From Nocardia sp. BSTN01 (lineage in GTDB: Bacteria > Actinomycetota > Actinomycetes > Mycobacteriales > Mycobacteriaceae): a stretch of DNA of 64,000 nt. A program made the position numbers and the translations under genes. The notes under the pieces are model-generated. The model worked only from the letters and a program-made list of their open reading frames with translations, was not told the origin of the DNA and did not search any database. The stretch spans positions 19,377 through 83,376 of the forward strand of contig NZ_JADKYP010000030.1 in the NCBI RefSeq assembly GCF_015354405.1, in the 5' to 3' direction. Positions 27,922 through 36,659 of this stretch are shown here, in pieces (position 1 is the first letter of the stretch; every line of letters begins with the position of its first letter).

Positions 27922-28596
27922 GTGTCGGCGCAGGTGATGGGCCCGGGTGAGCTGGCGGCGCGGATCGTGCGGGCCGCGGAGGGTGCGGGCGGGCGCCGGT
28001 ACCTGATCGGGGTCGCCGGACCGCCGGGAGCCGGAAAGTCCACGCTGGCACAGGGTTTGGCGGAGGCGGTGCGGAGTCGGGGGGTGTCCGCCGAGGTGGC
28101 GGGGATGGACGGATTTCATCGGACCTCGGCAGAGCTGCGTGACTCCGGCGCGCTCGGTCGCAAAGGGCAGCCCGATACCTTCGAGGTGGCGGCGTTCGTC
28201 GCGCGGCTTCGGACGCTGCGCGACAGTGCGATCGGCGTGCCGGTGCCGTGGCCGGTCTACGATCGAGCCCGCCACGACCCGATCCCCGATGCGGTGACCT
28301 TCACCGGCGAACGGGTCGCGATCGTGGAAGGGAACTACCTTCTGCTGGATCGGCCGGGGTGGCGTGAGGTGCGGGTATATCTCGACGAGGTCTGGTACCT
28401 CGATGCCGAGGAATCGGTCATCGAACAGCGCCTGCTGCGCCGGCATCGGCGCGGCGGTAAATCACCGGATCGCGCGCAGGCCATGGTCGCCGGCAGTGAC
28501 CTGGCGAATGCCCGTCTCATCGCGCGGACCGCGGACCGGGCCGATCTCGTGCTGCGCGCGGTCCCCGGCGGCTACCGTATCCGCCCGGTTCGGTGA
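27922..28596 (+). CDS. P-loop nucleoside/nucleotide kinase family protein (uridine kinase/PanK-like)
   Basis: A 224-residue P-loop kinase. Walker A is GVAGPPGAGKSTLAQGL, the substrate strand VAGMDGFHRTSAEL and the Asp-rich segment PVYDRARHDPIPDAV follow, with VEGNYLLLDRPGW as Walker B-like strand and a lid ERQ-type region RLLRRHRRGGKS. This is the fructose/nucleoside kinase subfamily near uridine kinase and pantothenate kinase. GTG 27922 follows AAGGAGG. It is convergent with a PfkB kinase, which hints at a sugar or nucleoside pathway, but the substrate cannot be named. Confidence 0.85.
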   Translation: MSAQVMGPGELAARIVRAAEGAGGRRYLIGVAGPPGAGKSTLAQGLAEAVRSRGVSAEVAGMDGFHRTSAELRDSGALGRKGQPDTFEVAAFVARLRTLRDSAIGVPVPWPVYDRARHDPIPDAVTFTGERVAIVEGNYLLLDRPGWREVRVYLDEVWYLDAEESVIEQRLLRRHRRGGKSPDRAQAMVAGSDLANARLIARTADRADLVLRAVPGGYRIRPVR

Positions 28597-28676
28597 GCCG
28601 GTACGGCGTGCATCTGACCGGCTGATTCGTTAGTGCGACTCCAGCCCGTCCCGGCGCGATGCGCGGCGCGGTCACC

Positions 28677-29543
28677 TCATTCGGCCCATTCACCGAGCCG
28701 GTCGCCCCACGCGCGGGTACCGAAGAACCGGCACGACAGGGTGGCGACCGCGGCGGCGCGGGTGAGCGCGTCGACGAAGTCGTGGCCGCGGGAGTGGTAC
28801 GCGCAGAACGCGCCGTGCAGGATGTCCCCGGCGCCGAGCGTATCCGCGCCGTCCACGTCCTCCACCGTGATCTCGCCCCGAACACCGTCGGCGGAGTACA
28901 TGATCGGTTGCTGCCCGCGCGTGACGGCGACCGCGTGGACCCCGATCCGGTGCAGGTGGGCGAACACGTCCCGGGAGTCCGGCGGCGCGAACGAGGCCGA
29001 GCAGATGGCGATGTCGACCAGCGGCAGCAACTCCGCGTGTTCCGGCTTCCAGCGGCCCCCGTCGAGCACCACCGGAATTCCCGCGTCGCGCGCCACCCGC
29101 GCGATGCCGAGGGCGAGTTCGAGGTGATGTCCGTCGACGAGCACCACCGAGGCGTCCCGGACGAGGGCCGCGAATTCGTCGTCGAAGGACACCTCGATGC
29201 CCGAACCGTCCAGCGAGACAACGGTTCGCGTCCCGGCACCGGCCGCGACGACGATGGACGAGATCGGCGGCGGGTCGGTACGCCGCGCCGTCGTGTCGAC
29301 GAGTTCGACACCGTGGGACCGTAGATCGTCGCGGATCAGCGCGGTGAGCGGATGCTGACCGACGGCGGTGAGCAGCCGGGCACCGCCGGTCAGTATCGCG
29401 CAGGCCACCGCGGCATTGGCGGCCGGTCCACCGGCGCCCAGAAATTGGTCGCGCGCACGGGTTTTGGTGTCCTCGACCGGATAGGCGTCGACGGCGTAGG
29501 AGAGGTCGACGGTGGTGAGGCCGACGAACAGCGGGACGCTCAT
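28677..29543 (-). CDS. PfkB family carbohydrate kinase
   Basis: A 288-residue ribokinase-fold enzyme. It begins SVPLFVGLTTVDLSY and shows the first PfkB signature around FLGAGGPAANAAVACAILTGG, and the second, DTLGAGDILHGAFCAY, with the catalytic Asp about residue 240. Phosphoryl acceptor could be a sugar or nucleoside. ATG 29543 has GGAAGGG seven bases upstream; ATG 29549 overlaps the stop of the TetR gene. It is second in an operon with that TetR regulator, which probably controls it. Confidence 0.88.
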   Translation of the reverse strand: MSVPLFVGLTTVDLSYAVDAYPVEDTKTRARDQFLGAGGPAANAAVACAILTGGARLLTAVGQHPLTALIRDDLRSHGVELVDTTARRTDPPPISSIVVAAGAGTRTVVSLDGSGIEVSFDDEFAALVRDASVVLVDGHHLELALGIARVARDAGIPVVLDGGRWKPEHAELLPLVDIAICSASFAPPDSRDVFAHLHRIGVHAVAVTRGQQPIMYSADGVRGEITVEDVDGADTLGAGDILHGAFCAYHSRGHDFVDALTRAAAVATLSCRFFGTRAWGDRLGEWAE

Positions 29544-29545
29544 TC

Positions 29546-30118
29546 TCATCCCTTCCGTGCCGGTCCGGCCGGACGCATCAGGAGCGGGGCGACGAACCGC
29601 TCCACCGTCCGGCGTTCTGCGGCGGCATCGGGCAGCGGCCAGGTGAGCAGCGACAACACCACCCGCACGATCCACTCCGCCGCGTCGTCGTCTCCGGCGA
29701 TTCCGGTGAGCGCGGTGGCGATGCCGCGCAGTTCGGGCATGGCCACCACGTGGTCGCCGGTGGCGCCCGCCCCCGCCAGGAACGCCGACAGCGTGGGTTC
29801 GGCGCGGATCGCCGCGAGCGAGGCGAGGACGGCCTCCACCACGCGCCGCGGGCCGCGCAACGGTGCCACGGTCGCGGCCACCCGTTCGGCGATATCTCGC
29901 GCCGCCGACACCGTCACGATCCGGACCAGCTCCGGCTTCCCGCCGACGTGCCGGTACACGGTGGCCCGGGAGCAGCCCACGCGTTCGGCCACATCGTCGA
30001 TGCTCACCCGGTCGATTCCGCGTTCCAGGAACAGGTCGGCCGCTGCCGCTTCGATGCGCGAGCGAGCGACGGTGCGCCGCACCCCTCCCGCAAGCCAATC
30101 GACGTCGGTGGTTCGCAT
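29546..30118 (-). CDS. TetR-family transcriptional regulator
   Basis: A 190-residue TetR protein. The DNA-binding domain (residues about 15-62) reads RSRIEAAAADLFLERGIDRVSIDDVAERVGCSRATVYRHVGGK; the C-terminal helical part forms the ligand pocket. ATG 30118 is chosen since sequence before it has no family similarity. It is followed directly by the PfkB gene and is divergent from a P450 gene 239 bases away. A GTCTCG-N3-CGAGAC palindrome in that gap is a candidate operator. Confidence 0.88.
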   Translation of the reverse strand: MRTTDVDWLAGGVRRTVARSRIEAAAADLFLERGIDRVSIDDVAERVGCSRATVYRHVGGKPELVRIVTVSAARDIAERVAATVAPLRGPRRVVEAVLASLAAIRAEPTLSAFLAGAGATGDHVVAMPELRGIATALTGIAGDDDAAEWIVRVVLSLLTWPLPDAAAERRTVERFVAPLLMRPAGPARKG

Positions 30119-30147
30119 CGCAGGACATGGTCCCTTCGGTCTGTGGT

Positions 30148-30162
30148 GTCTCGTCCCGAGAC
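30148..30162. promoter_or_regulatory. candidate TetR operator between the TetR and P450 genes
   Basis: GTCTCG (30148-30153), TCC, CGAGAC (30157-30162), 30 bases upstream of the TetR start. Half-site-like TGTCTC recurs at about 30176 and 30276 in the same gap, nearer the P450 start. Confidence 0.4.
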
Positions 30163-30357
30163 GAAACAGCGAAATTGTCTCACGAGCGGCTCCGCTTGTA
30201 TACGCCCTCCAAGTGGGCAAACAGCGCTGCCTCGATCCGCCGGGGAGAGCTCGGTGTATGAGCAAGGTCTCCCTTCTGTCTCATGATGCGACGCCGATTG
30301 ACACACGTCTCCGGCCCGCGCACGGTGAGCGCACCCGTTCCCCGAGGGAGTTCACCG

Positions 30358-31596
30358 ATGACCACGACCGTGCCGGACGGATCGGAACTGTTCCTGTCCG
30401 CTCATCTCGACGACCCGTATCCGCTCTACGACCGCCTGCGCGGCGGGGCTCCGGTCTACCGGGTGCCCGGTACCGACTTTCACCTCGTGTCGTCCTGGGA
30501 ACTCGTCACCGAAGCGGCTGCCCGCACCGCCGAGTTCTCCTCCCACCTCACCGCGGTGCTGCTGCGTCATCCGGGCGCCGCCCCGACCGCCTTCGACCTC
30601 GACGGCGGCGGTCACGCGGTCCATGTTCTCGCCACGGCCGACGATCCGTCCCACGCCGTCCACCGCAAACTCGTCTCGAGTGTGCTGGCCGGGCGCATCC
30701 GGGAACTCGGCCCTGCGGTCGAGGATCTGGTGGATCGACTCTGGTCGCAGCACGTCCGCGACGGCCGTATCGACTGGGCCGCCGATATGGCCGACCGGCT
30801 GCCGCTGGCCGTGGTCGCGGCGGTGGTCGGTGTGCCCGGCGACGATGTGCCCCAGCTGCTCGAGTGGGCCTACGACAGCACCGAAATGCTCGGCGCCGTG
30901 GTGGACGCGCAACGTCTTCCGCGACTGGTGCATTCGGCAGCGCTGCTCGCCGGGTACCTCCACGAACAACTGCGCCGGACGCTGGGCGCGGGCATGCCCG
31001 ACGGCCCGCCGCGAACCGTGCTCGACGCGCTGGCCCGTGCGTGCCGTACCGGCACTCTCACCGAGGAGGTCGCGGTCTTGATTCTCGTCCAGCTGGTCGG
31101 CGCCGGGGGCGAATCCACCGCCGGCCTGATCGCCTCGGCGGCCCGAATCCTCGCCACACACCGCGATATTCAGCACCGGCTCCGCACCGGCCCGCACCTG
31201 ATTCCCGCCTTCCTCGACGAGGTGCTCCGCCTCGAATCGCCCTTCCGCGGCCACTATCGCCATGTCACCACCGACACCGTTCTCGGGGATGTCTCCTTGC
31301 CCGCCGGAAGCCACCTCCTGCTGCTGTGGGGCGCGGCCAATCGCGACCCGGCGATCTTCCCGGAACCCGCCACCGTCGAGCTGAACCGTCCGAACATCAA
31401 GTCGCACACCGCCTTCGGCCGTGGGCTGCATTTCTGCGTCGGCTCTGCCCTGGCGAAACTGGAAGCCCGCACCGCGATCACGGCCCTTCTCGACCGCAGC
31501 ACCGACATCGCGCTCTCCGCACCCCCGCGGTGGACCCCGAGCATCCTCGTCCGCCGCCACACCGCCCTGCCGCTGCGCATCCGGACTGCGGAATAG
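30358..31596 (+). CDS. cytochrome P450
   Basis: A 412-residue soluble bacterial P450. The I-helix oxygen-binding motif is GAGGESTAG, the K-helix ExxR is EVLR, and the heme loop FGRGLHFCVGSALAKLE places the thiolate ligand at Cys360. ATG 30358 is preceded by CGAGGGAGTTC. I cannot assign the CYP family or substrate. It stands alone, divergent from a TetR gene, with no ferredoxin next to it; the ferredoxin at 41.3 kb could serve it. A strong hairpin follows 26 bases after the stop. Confidence 0.9.
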   Translation: MTTTVPDGSELFLSAHLDDPYPLYDRLRGGAPVYRVPGTDFHLVSSWELVTEAAARTAEFSSHLTAVLLRHPGAAPTAFDLDGGGHAVHVLATADDPSHAVHRKLVSSVLAGRIRELGPAVEDLVDRLWSQHVRDGRIDWAADMADRLPLAVVAAVVGVPGDDVPQLLEWAYDSTEMLGAVVDAQRLPRLVHSAALLAGYLHEQLRRTLGAGMPDGPPRTVLDALARACRTGTLTEEVAVLILVQLVGAGGESTAGLIASAARILATHRDIQHRLRTGPHLIPAFLDEVLRLESPFRGHYRHVTTDTVLGDVSLPAGSHLLLLWGAANRDPAIFPEPATVELNRPNIKSHTAFGRGLHFCVGSALAKLEARTAITALLDRSTDIALSAPPRWTPSILVRRHTALPLRIRTAE

Positions 31597-31621
31597 GACA
31601 GCGGTCGCCCCGCGGTCACCT

Positions 31622-31659
31622 CGATCGCGCGGCGTCGCCCGAGGTCGTCCGCGCGATCG
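31622..31659 (+). terminator. hairpin after the first P450 gene
   Basis: CGATCGCGCGG (31622-31632) pairs perfectly with CCGCGCGATCG (31649-31659), 16-base loop, no T-run. Confidence 0.5.
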
Positions 31660-31693
31660 CGGTGCGCTGTCAGGTACCGGAGGAAGGTGCCCA

Positions 31694-31828
31694 AACGAAC
31701 TCGTCGACCTGGCGCACGAGGGTGTCCTCGATATCGCTGTCGAACGTTTCATCCTCGACGACGGTCCCGAGGCATACCGCAGGCTCGCGGCGGGCACCCT
31801 GCGCGGCCGCGCCGTCATCGTCGCCTGA
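31694..31828 (+). pseudogene. remnant: C-terminus of a zinc-type alcohol dehydrogenase
   Basis: The last 44 codons read NELVDLAHEGVLDIAVERF, then ILDDGPEAYRRLAAGTLRGRAVIVA and stop. This is the standard C-terminal end of MDR alcohol dehydrogenases (substrate-domain return helix and last strand). Upstream in all frames there is only the P450 3' end and its hairpin, so the catalytic and NAD-binding domains are gone. It looks like the scar of a deletion beside the P450 gene. Confidence 0.7.
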
Positions 31829-31858
31829 TCGCCTCTCGGCCGCGCCCCGCCGCCGGAC

Positions 31859-32998
31859 TCACACGGCGAGCGCCGACTTGTTGTACTCCTCGAGTAGCCC
31901 TGCCGCGTAATTGCGCCGGTCGTTGGTCGAAAGGCCCGCGCTCTTCTCGTAGTACCTGTCGAAGGCCTCGGCCACGGTCCGGGCGTCGTTGGGGTTCGCG
32001 GTGACGGCGTTGTTCGCCTGCTGATAGTCGCCACCGCGCAGTTCCTGAACCATGTAATCCAGATGGGTATGCCAGTCGCCGATATTCTCACCGGGCCTCT
32101 GCGCGAATGCCTGGAGGCCGGAAAGCCGGTTGAAACGCCACTGGAACAGGCCCTTCGCCGATCCGTTGTCGCCGGTGGCGGAAACATCGAATCCCGACTC
32201 GAATTTCGCGTTGGCGACGATGCCGGCGGCCTGCGCCGGTGTGAAGTGGTAGGTATCGATGAGGTACTTCATCATCGCCATCGCGGTGGGCTTTTCCGTG
32301 GTCGGAATGATCGCGGTACCCATGGATCCGGACTGGCCGCTCCACGGAGTGCTTCCGTTGTATCCCGCCGGAGTGGCTCCCGCGGAGGGACTCGAACCGG
32401 GCGACACAGCCGGTATCGGATTGCCGGTGGAGGACGGCGGGGCGTCGCCCTTGATCTTCAGCGCCGCGGCCGCGGCCTGGTCGGAGACACCGTGGACTTT
32501 GTCGTATGTCGTGCCGACGGTCTCCCACACGCCCTTGAACAGGCCGTCGATGATGTCTCTGGGTAATTCCTTGTGGGAGGTGCCGTCCTTGTCCTTCACC
32601 GTCCGCACGGATTTGAAGGACGCGTCGATCTTCGTGTTGAGTTCTCCCACCGCGGTATCGACGGCCCCGTAGGCCTCGGTCACGGCATCGCCGATGCCCG
32701 CGGTTCGCACCACGATGCCCGCGTCCTTGCGCTGGATGCCGGACGTCGCCGTGTGCATCTGGCTCTTGTGATCGCTGTACTTGTCGATCATCGCCGACTC
32801 GTCCTCGGGATCGGCGATTCCCTGGCCGCGCAACATTCCGCGCAGGTCGGGTGCCTTCGACGGCGTGCCCGAACCGAGCAGCCGAACCTGTTCTTGGATA
32901 ACCCCTTCCGCGGCGCTGAAAAGCGCTTTCAAGCCCGCCGGCGCACAGTCCGGGAGCTCGTGCAGATCGCCCAGTCGGCTGGTGCCATCGGAGCTCAT
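31859..32998 (-). CDS. phage tail-tip lysozyme domain protein
   Basis: A 379-residue protein. Residues about 240-375 match the tail-tip lysozyme (Phage_lysozyme2) fold: AMAMMKYLIDTYHFTPAQAAGIVANAKFES, GDNGSAKGLFQWRFNR and DWHTHLDYMVQEL, with the Glu in KFES as expected catalytic acid. The N-terminal 190 residues are helical (FSAAEGVIQEQVRLL, ESAMIDKYSDHKSQMHTATSG) without a signal peptide, then a Pro/Ser/Gly linker. A helical leaderless N-terminus before a wall-cleaving domain is the form of type VII secretion substrates in actinobacteria, but no ESX genes are nearby. Codon GC is lower than in the flanking genes. Confidence 0.78.
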   Translation of the reverse strand: MSSDGTSRLGDLHELPDCAPAGLKALFSAAEGVIQEQVRLLGSGTPSKAPDLRGMLRGQGIADPEDESAMIDKYSDHKSQMHTATSGIQRKDAGIVVRTAGIGDAVTEAYGAVDTAVGELNTKIDASFKSVRTVKDKDGTSHKELPRDIIDGLFKGVWETVGTTYDKVHGVSDQAAAAALKIKGDAPPSSTGNPIPAVSPGSSPSAGATPAGYNGSTPWSGQSGSMGTAIIPTTEKPTAMAMMKYLIDTYHFTPAQAAGIVANAKFESGFDVSATGDNGSAKGLFQWRFNRLSGLQAFAQRPGENIGDWHTHLDYMVQELRGGDYQQANNAVTANPNDARTVAEAFDRYYEKSAGLSTNDRRNYAAGLLEEYNKSALAV

Positions 32999-33199
32999 CG
33001 GGGCCTCGCTCTCAACCAGGCAGAGTCGACACGCGTCGGTGACCGGACTTCCCGGAACGGGGGAGGTCGTCGACCTTCGGCGACACGTCGTGTGCGCCGC
33101 CGACGCCGACCCGGTGGTCCCACCGACATCACTGCCGGAAGCATAAGGGTGGCGTCGGAAGGCTCTACTCCCGACGCTGGGAAGAGATCCGCGCCGCGC

Positions 33200-34201
33200 C
33201 TACTCCGTCGCGCACTTGGACCATTTGTTGAACGGTCCCGATACCCCGTAGTTGTCCTGCGCGCTGGTGACGGCTTTGGATTCGGCCTCTTCCGCGGTGG
33301 TGCCCCAGGTGGAGGCCCAGCCGTTGTTCTGGCCGACGACCACCGCGACGCAGGCGTTGCGCGCCCACGCCGCCGGCTGTGCGCAACCGGGGCAACGGGT
33401 TTGGACCTGGTTGGTGGCGTCGTCGGAGCTGACCGTGCTGCGCGCCCAGGTCACCTTGCCGGTGTCGGCGTCGTAGCCTGCGGCGATCCAGACGTCGGCC
33501 GGTGTGGCCGGAGGCGGGGGAGCGTAGCGGGTGGTCTCGCGGGTGGTGGGTGCGGTCGAGGTCGAATACGTCGGCGAGGGGCGGGTGGTCGTCGACTGCT
33601 GGCCGGCCGCATCGGTATCGCTGTTCTTGTTGTGGTTGTGCACCACGATCACCGCGACGACCGCGCCCAGCACGAGGACCGCCGCGACCACTGCCGCGAC
33701 GATCGCCAGCACCTTGCCGCCACCCGAATTCTGCTGCGGCGCACCGGGATACGGGTAGGGCTGCCCACCGTACTGCGGGTCCGGATACGGCTGCGCATAC
33801 GGTTGCCCGCCCGGATATCCGCCTTCGGGATAGCCGCCCGGCGGATATGCCTGCCCATACATCGGGGGCTGATTCGGATCGCCCGGATACGGCACCCCGG
33901 CGGGATACCCCTGTCCCGCATGGACGGTGGGATCCTCGGACCCGGGCGGCGGGCCCGGATGTCCACCGGGATACGCCTGGGTCGGCGGCGCCTGCTGTCC
34001 GGGGTAGGCCTGCGTCGGCGGGGCGGGTTGTCCCGGATAGGCCTGGGTGGGCGGCGCCGGTTGCTGGGGTGCGGGGCCGCCGGGCTGCGCGCCGGGATCC
34101 GGCACGCCACCGGGGTAGGCCCGGGTCGGCGGCGCCGGTGGCGGGCCCGACTCGCCCGACGGTGGCTGCTGCGGGGAATCCGGGCGATCGTCGGCGGCCA
34201 T
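33200..34201 (-). CDS. proline-rich membrane protein with DUF4189 domain
   Basis: A 333-residue protein. Residues 1-155 are disordered and contain repeated APPTQAYPGQ units (four copies about residues 25-82) and further Tyr-Pro-Gly repeats; one membrane segment follows (KVLAIVAAVVAAVLVLGAVVAVIVV, about 163-187); after a Ser/Thr/Pro linker the C-terminal 100 residues form a DUF4189 domain (WGTTAEEAESKAV, four Cys in RCPGCA, NACVAV and KCATE). The DUF4189 part should lie outside the cell. Function of the domain is unknown. Confidence 0.85.
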   Translation of the reverse strand: MAADDRPDSPQQPPSGESGPPPAPPTRAYPGGVPDPGAQPGGPAPQQPAPPTQAYPGQPAPPTQAYPGQQAPPTQAYPGGHPGPPPGSEDPTVHAGQGYPAGVPYPGDPNQPPMYGQAYPPGGYPEGGYPGGQPYAQPYPDPQYGGQPYPYPGAPQQNSGGGKVLAIVAAVVAAVLVLGAVVAVIVVHNHNKNSDTDAAGQQSTTTRPSPTYSTSTAPTTRETTRYAPPPPATPADVWIAAGYDADTGKVTWARSTVSSDDATNQVQTRCPGCAQPAAWARNACVAVVVGQNNGWASTWGTTAEEAESKAVTSAQDNYGVSGPFNKWSKCATE

Positions 34202-34426
34202 CGCCTACCGCGCCCGGCTCGTCGAAATGCGCTGTGTCGTGGTCGGCATCGACATCGACCGTGCCCCCGTCCCTGCTGTGAATCGTATCGGCGAGCCACT
34301 GTAGCGCATACCTATGACGTCAAGTTTGCCCGAAATAGCATTCTCGGATTTGGAGAGCAATATTGCCGTCGCCACTATTCTGATAAGTCGGAGCCTGAGA
34401 CCGGGGACGCCCGAGAGGACAGCATC

Positions 34427-35776
34427 GTGACCGTGCACGCCGACGACCACAGACAGCCGCGCTACGACTTCGATCGCCATGCGCCGCAGTACCGCGACAA
34501 CTTCGACGCGATCACCACCGACATGCACCGGCGGTGCCCGCTGGCCTGGTCGCCGACCTACGGCGGGCACTGGGTGGCGGCCGGCAGCCGGGAGGTGTTC
34601 AGCCTCGCGCGGTCGGAAAACGTGTCGAGCGATCATGATCCGAACGGGGAGCGCCGCGGCTATCGCGGTATCACCATTCCGTTTCCCGAGACCGGGAATG
34701 CCATCCGCAACGGCATCCTCGAAATGGATCCGCCCGAACAGCGGTTGTGGCGCCAAGCGCTCAATCCCTATCTGTCACCGGCCGCGGTGCAGCGCTGGGT
34801 GCCGTTCGTCGACGAGGTGGTCCGGGCGAGCCTCGACGATCGGATCGAGAGCGGGCGGATCGATTTCGTCGACGATCTGGCCAATATCGTGCCCGCCGTC
34901 CTCACCCTGGCGATGCTCGGCATACCGCTGCGCAAATGGCAGCTGTACTGCGAACCCGCGCACGCCTCGGTCTACACCCCGCCCAATTCTCCTGATATCG
35001 AACGGGTTCGGCGTCAGCACGAGGCGATGGGGCTGGATCTGCTGATCAATCTCACGGAGGTGCGGGAGAATCCGCGTCCGGGAATCATCGAGGCGCTGAC
35101 CCGGCTCGAGCTCGACGGGACCGCGCCGCCGGATATCGAACTGCTGGGCATGCTGGGCCTGCTGATCGGTGGCGGTTTCGACACCACCACCGCGCTGACC
35201 GCCCATGCGCTGGAATGGCTCTCGGACCATCCGGATCAGCGGGCGATCATGAGCACCGAACGCGAGGTGCTGTTGAACTCGGCGACCGAGGAATTCCTCC
35301 GCTACTTCACTCCCGCACCCGGCGACGGCCGCACCATCGCCGCGGATTGCGAATACGCGGGCATCCGGCTCGAGGAGGGGGAGCGGCTGTGGCTGTCGTG
35401 GGCGATGGCCAATCGCGATCCGGAATTGTTCCCGGATCCCAACACCCTCGATCTGGACCGGAAAGGCAACCGCCACTTCAGCTTCGGCCTGGGCGTGCAC
35501 CGCTGTATCGGATCCAATGTGGCGCGCACCGTATTCAAGCGCATGCTGGTCGCGGTGCTCGATCGGCTGCCGGATTTCCGGTGTGATCCCGGCGGCGCGG
35601 TGCATTACGACACGATCGGCGTGATCCAGGGGATGCGCCACCTACCGGCCACGTTCACACCCGGCCGGCGGCTGGGACCAGGGCTGGACGAAACCCTGGA
35701 GACCCTGCAGCTGCTCTGCGACGAGAATCGTCTGGCCGAACCGGTCACCGTCCGGCGCGACGGCGCCGACCTCTGA
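34427..35776 (+). CDS. cytochrome P450
   Basis: A 449-residue P450. I-helix LIGGGFDTTTAL, K-helix EEFLRYF, and heme loop FSFGLGVHRCIGSNVAR with Cys360. It differs from the neighbours in opening with YDFDRHAPQYRDNFDAITTDMHRRCPLAWSPTYGG and in a longer C-terminal tail, as in a group of mycobacterial/nocardial P450s of unknown substrate. GTG 34427 follows CGAGAGGACAGC; GTG 34433 is a close alternative. A hairpin separates it from the convergent SDR gene. Family number not assigned. Confidence 0.9.
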   Translation: MTVHADDHRQPRYDFDRHAPQYRDNFDAITTDMHRRCPLAWSPTYGGHWVAAGSREVFSLARSENVSSDHDPNGERRGYRGITIPFPETGNAIRNGILEMDPPEQRLWRQALNPYLSPAAVQRWVPFVDEVVRASLDDRIESGRIDFVDDLANIVPAVLTLAMLGIPLRKWQLYCEPAHASVYTPPNSPDIERVRRQHEAMGLDLLINLTEVRENPRPGIIEALTRLELDGTAPPDIELLGMLGLLIGGGFDTTTALTAHALEWLSDHPDQRAIMSTEREVLLNSATEEFLRYFTPAPGDGRTIAADCEYAGIRLEEGERLWLSWAMANRDPELFPDPNTLDLDRKGNRHFSFGLGVHRCIGSNVARTVFKRMLVAVLDRLPDFRCDPGGAVHYDTIGVIQGMRHLPATFTPGRRLGPGLDETLETLQLLCDENRLAEPVTVRRDGADL

Positions 35777-35824
35777 GCGCGGAAGGCGCTGCGGCCGAGC
35801 CCGGTTCACCACACTTCTGCGCAA

Positions 35825-35851
35825 ACGCCCGTCCCGTGGCGGGACGGGCGT
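35825..35851. terminator. bidirectional hairpin between P450 and SDR genes
   Basis: ACGCCCGTCCCG (35825-35836), loop TGG, perfect complement 35840-35851. It lies between convergent genes. Confidence 0.75.
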
Positions 35852-35863
35852 CGCTAGCGCTCG

Positions 35864-36613
35864 CTACCGGATGATCTGCCCCCCGTCGACGTTGAGGATG
35901 TGCCCGGTGACCCACGCCGCGTCGTCGGACAGCAGATACAGGCACGCACCCACCAGATCCTGCGGCGTGCCGATCCGCTTGAGCGGCAGGCGATTCACCA
36001 TGTCGTTCACGATCGAGCCGGGGGTGACGGTCTGCGTCGCCTCGGTGTTGATCGGCCCCGGCGCGATGGCGTTGATCCGGATGTTGGATCCGCCGAGTTC
36101 GACCGCCAGCTGCTGGGTGAGGCTGTTGACCCCGGCCTTGGCGAGGCCGTAGAAGTTCGAATACACCCATGCGGCGGTGGAGGACTGGTTCACGATGGAC
36201 CCGCCGCCACCCTTCGACATGTGCTGCCACACCGCGCGGGTCATGTTCAGCGCGCCGTCGAGATTCACGCTCATGAACTTCTTGTAGTAGTCCCACGGCA
36301 CGGTCAGCAGCAGGTCCAGCTTCATCCCGCCGTAGATGGCGGCGTTGTTGACCAGATGGTTGATCGAGCCGAATTCGTTCCGCGTGTAGTCGGCCAGCGT
36401 GGTGACCGATTCCGGATCGGAGACGTCGACAGGATGGAAGACCGCGGTGCCGCCGCCGCTGCTGATCTCCTCGGCGACCTGTTTTCCCTTGTCCGCGTTG
36501 AGATCCGCGACGACGACGGTGGCGCCCTCGCCGGCCAGTGCTTTCGCGTATTCGGCGCCGATGCCCTGCGCCGCGCCGGTGACGATCGCGACGCGATCGG
36601 TGAAACGAGCCAT
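35864..36613 (-). CDS. SDR family oxidoreductase (Rv0769-like)
   Basis: A 249-residue classical short-chain dehydrogenase: TGAAQGIGAEYAKAL cofactor loop, LVNNAAIYGG, catalytic Ser and Tyr-Lys in QSSTAAWVYSNFYGLAKAGV, and the C-terminal VTGHILNVDGG. It is 46 bases downstream of an aldehyde dehydrogenase gene, the same two-gene order as Rv0768 (aldA)-Rv0769 in M. tuberculosis near cyp123. The likely role is oxidation of a hydroxyl made by one of the P450s. Confidence 0.9.
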   Translation of the reverse strand: MARFTDRVAIVTGAAQGIGAEYAKALAGEGATVVVADLNADKGKQVAEEISSGGGTAVFHPVDVSDPESVTTLADYTRNEFGSINHLVNNAAIYGGMKLDLLLTVPWDYYKKFMSVNLDGALNMTRAVWQHMSKGGGGSIVNQSSTAAWVYSNFYGLAKAGVNSLTQQLAVELGGSNIRINAIAPGPINTEATQTVTPGSIVNDMVNRLPLKRIGTPQDLVGACLYLLSDDAAWVTGHILNVDGGQIIR

Positions 36614-36659
36614 GAGTTGTCTTCTCCTGTCGATAATTCGCGACGAGGTCGCGTGCTGT

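Noticed and set aside
32573-34426. Very long rightward open frame running into the P450 start at 34427
   Set aside because: It lies antisense to two recognisable leftward genes (tail-tip-lysozyme and DUF4189 proteins); the P450 similarity begins only at the GTG with a ribosome-binding site.
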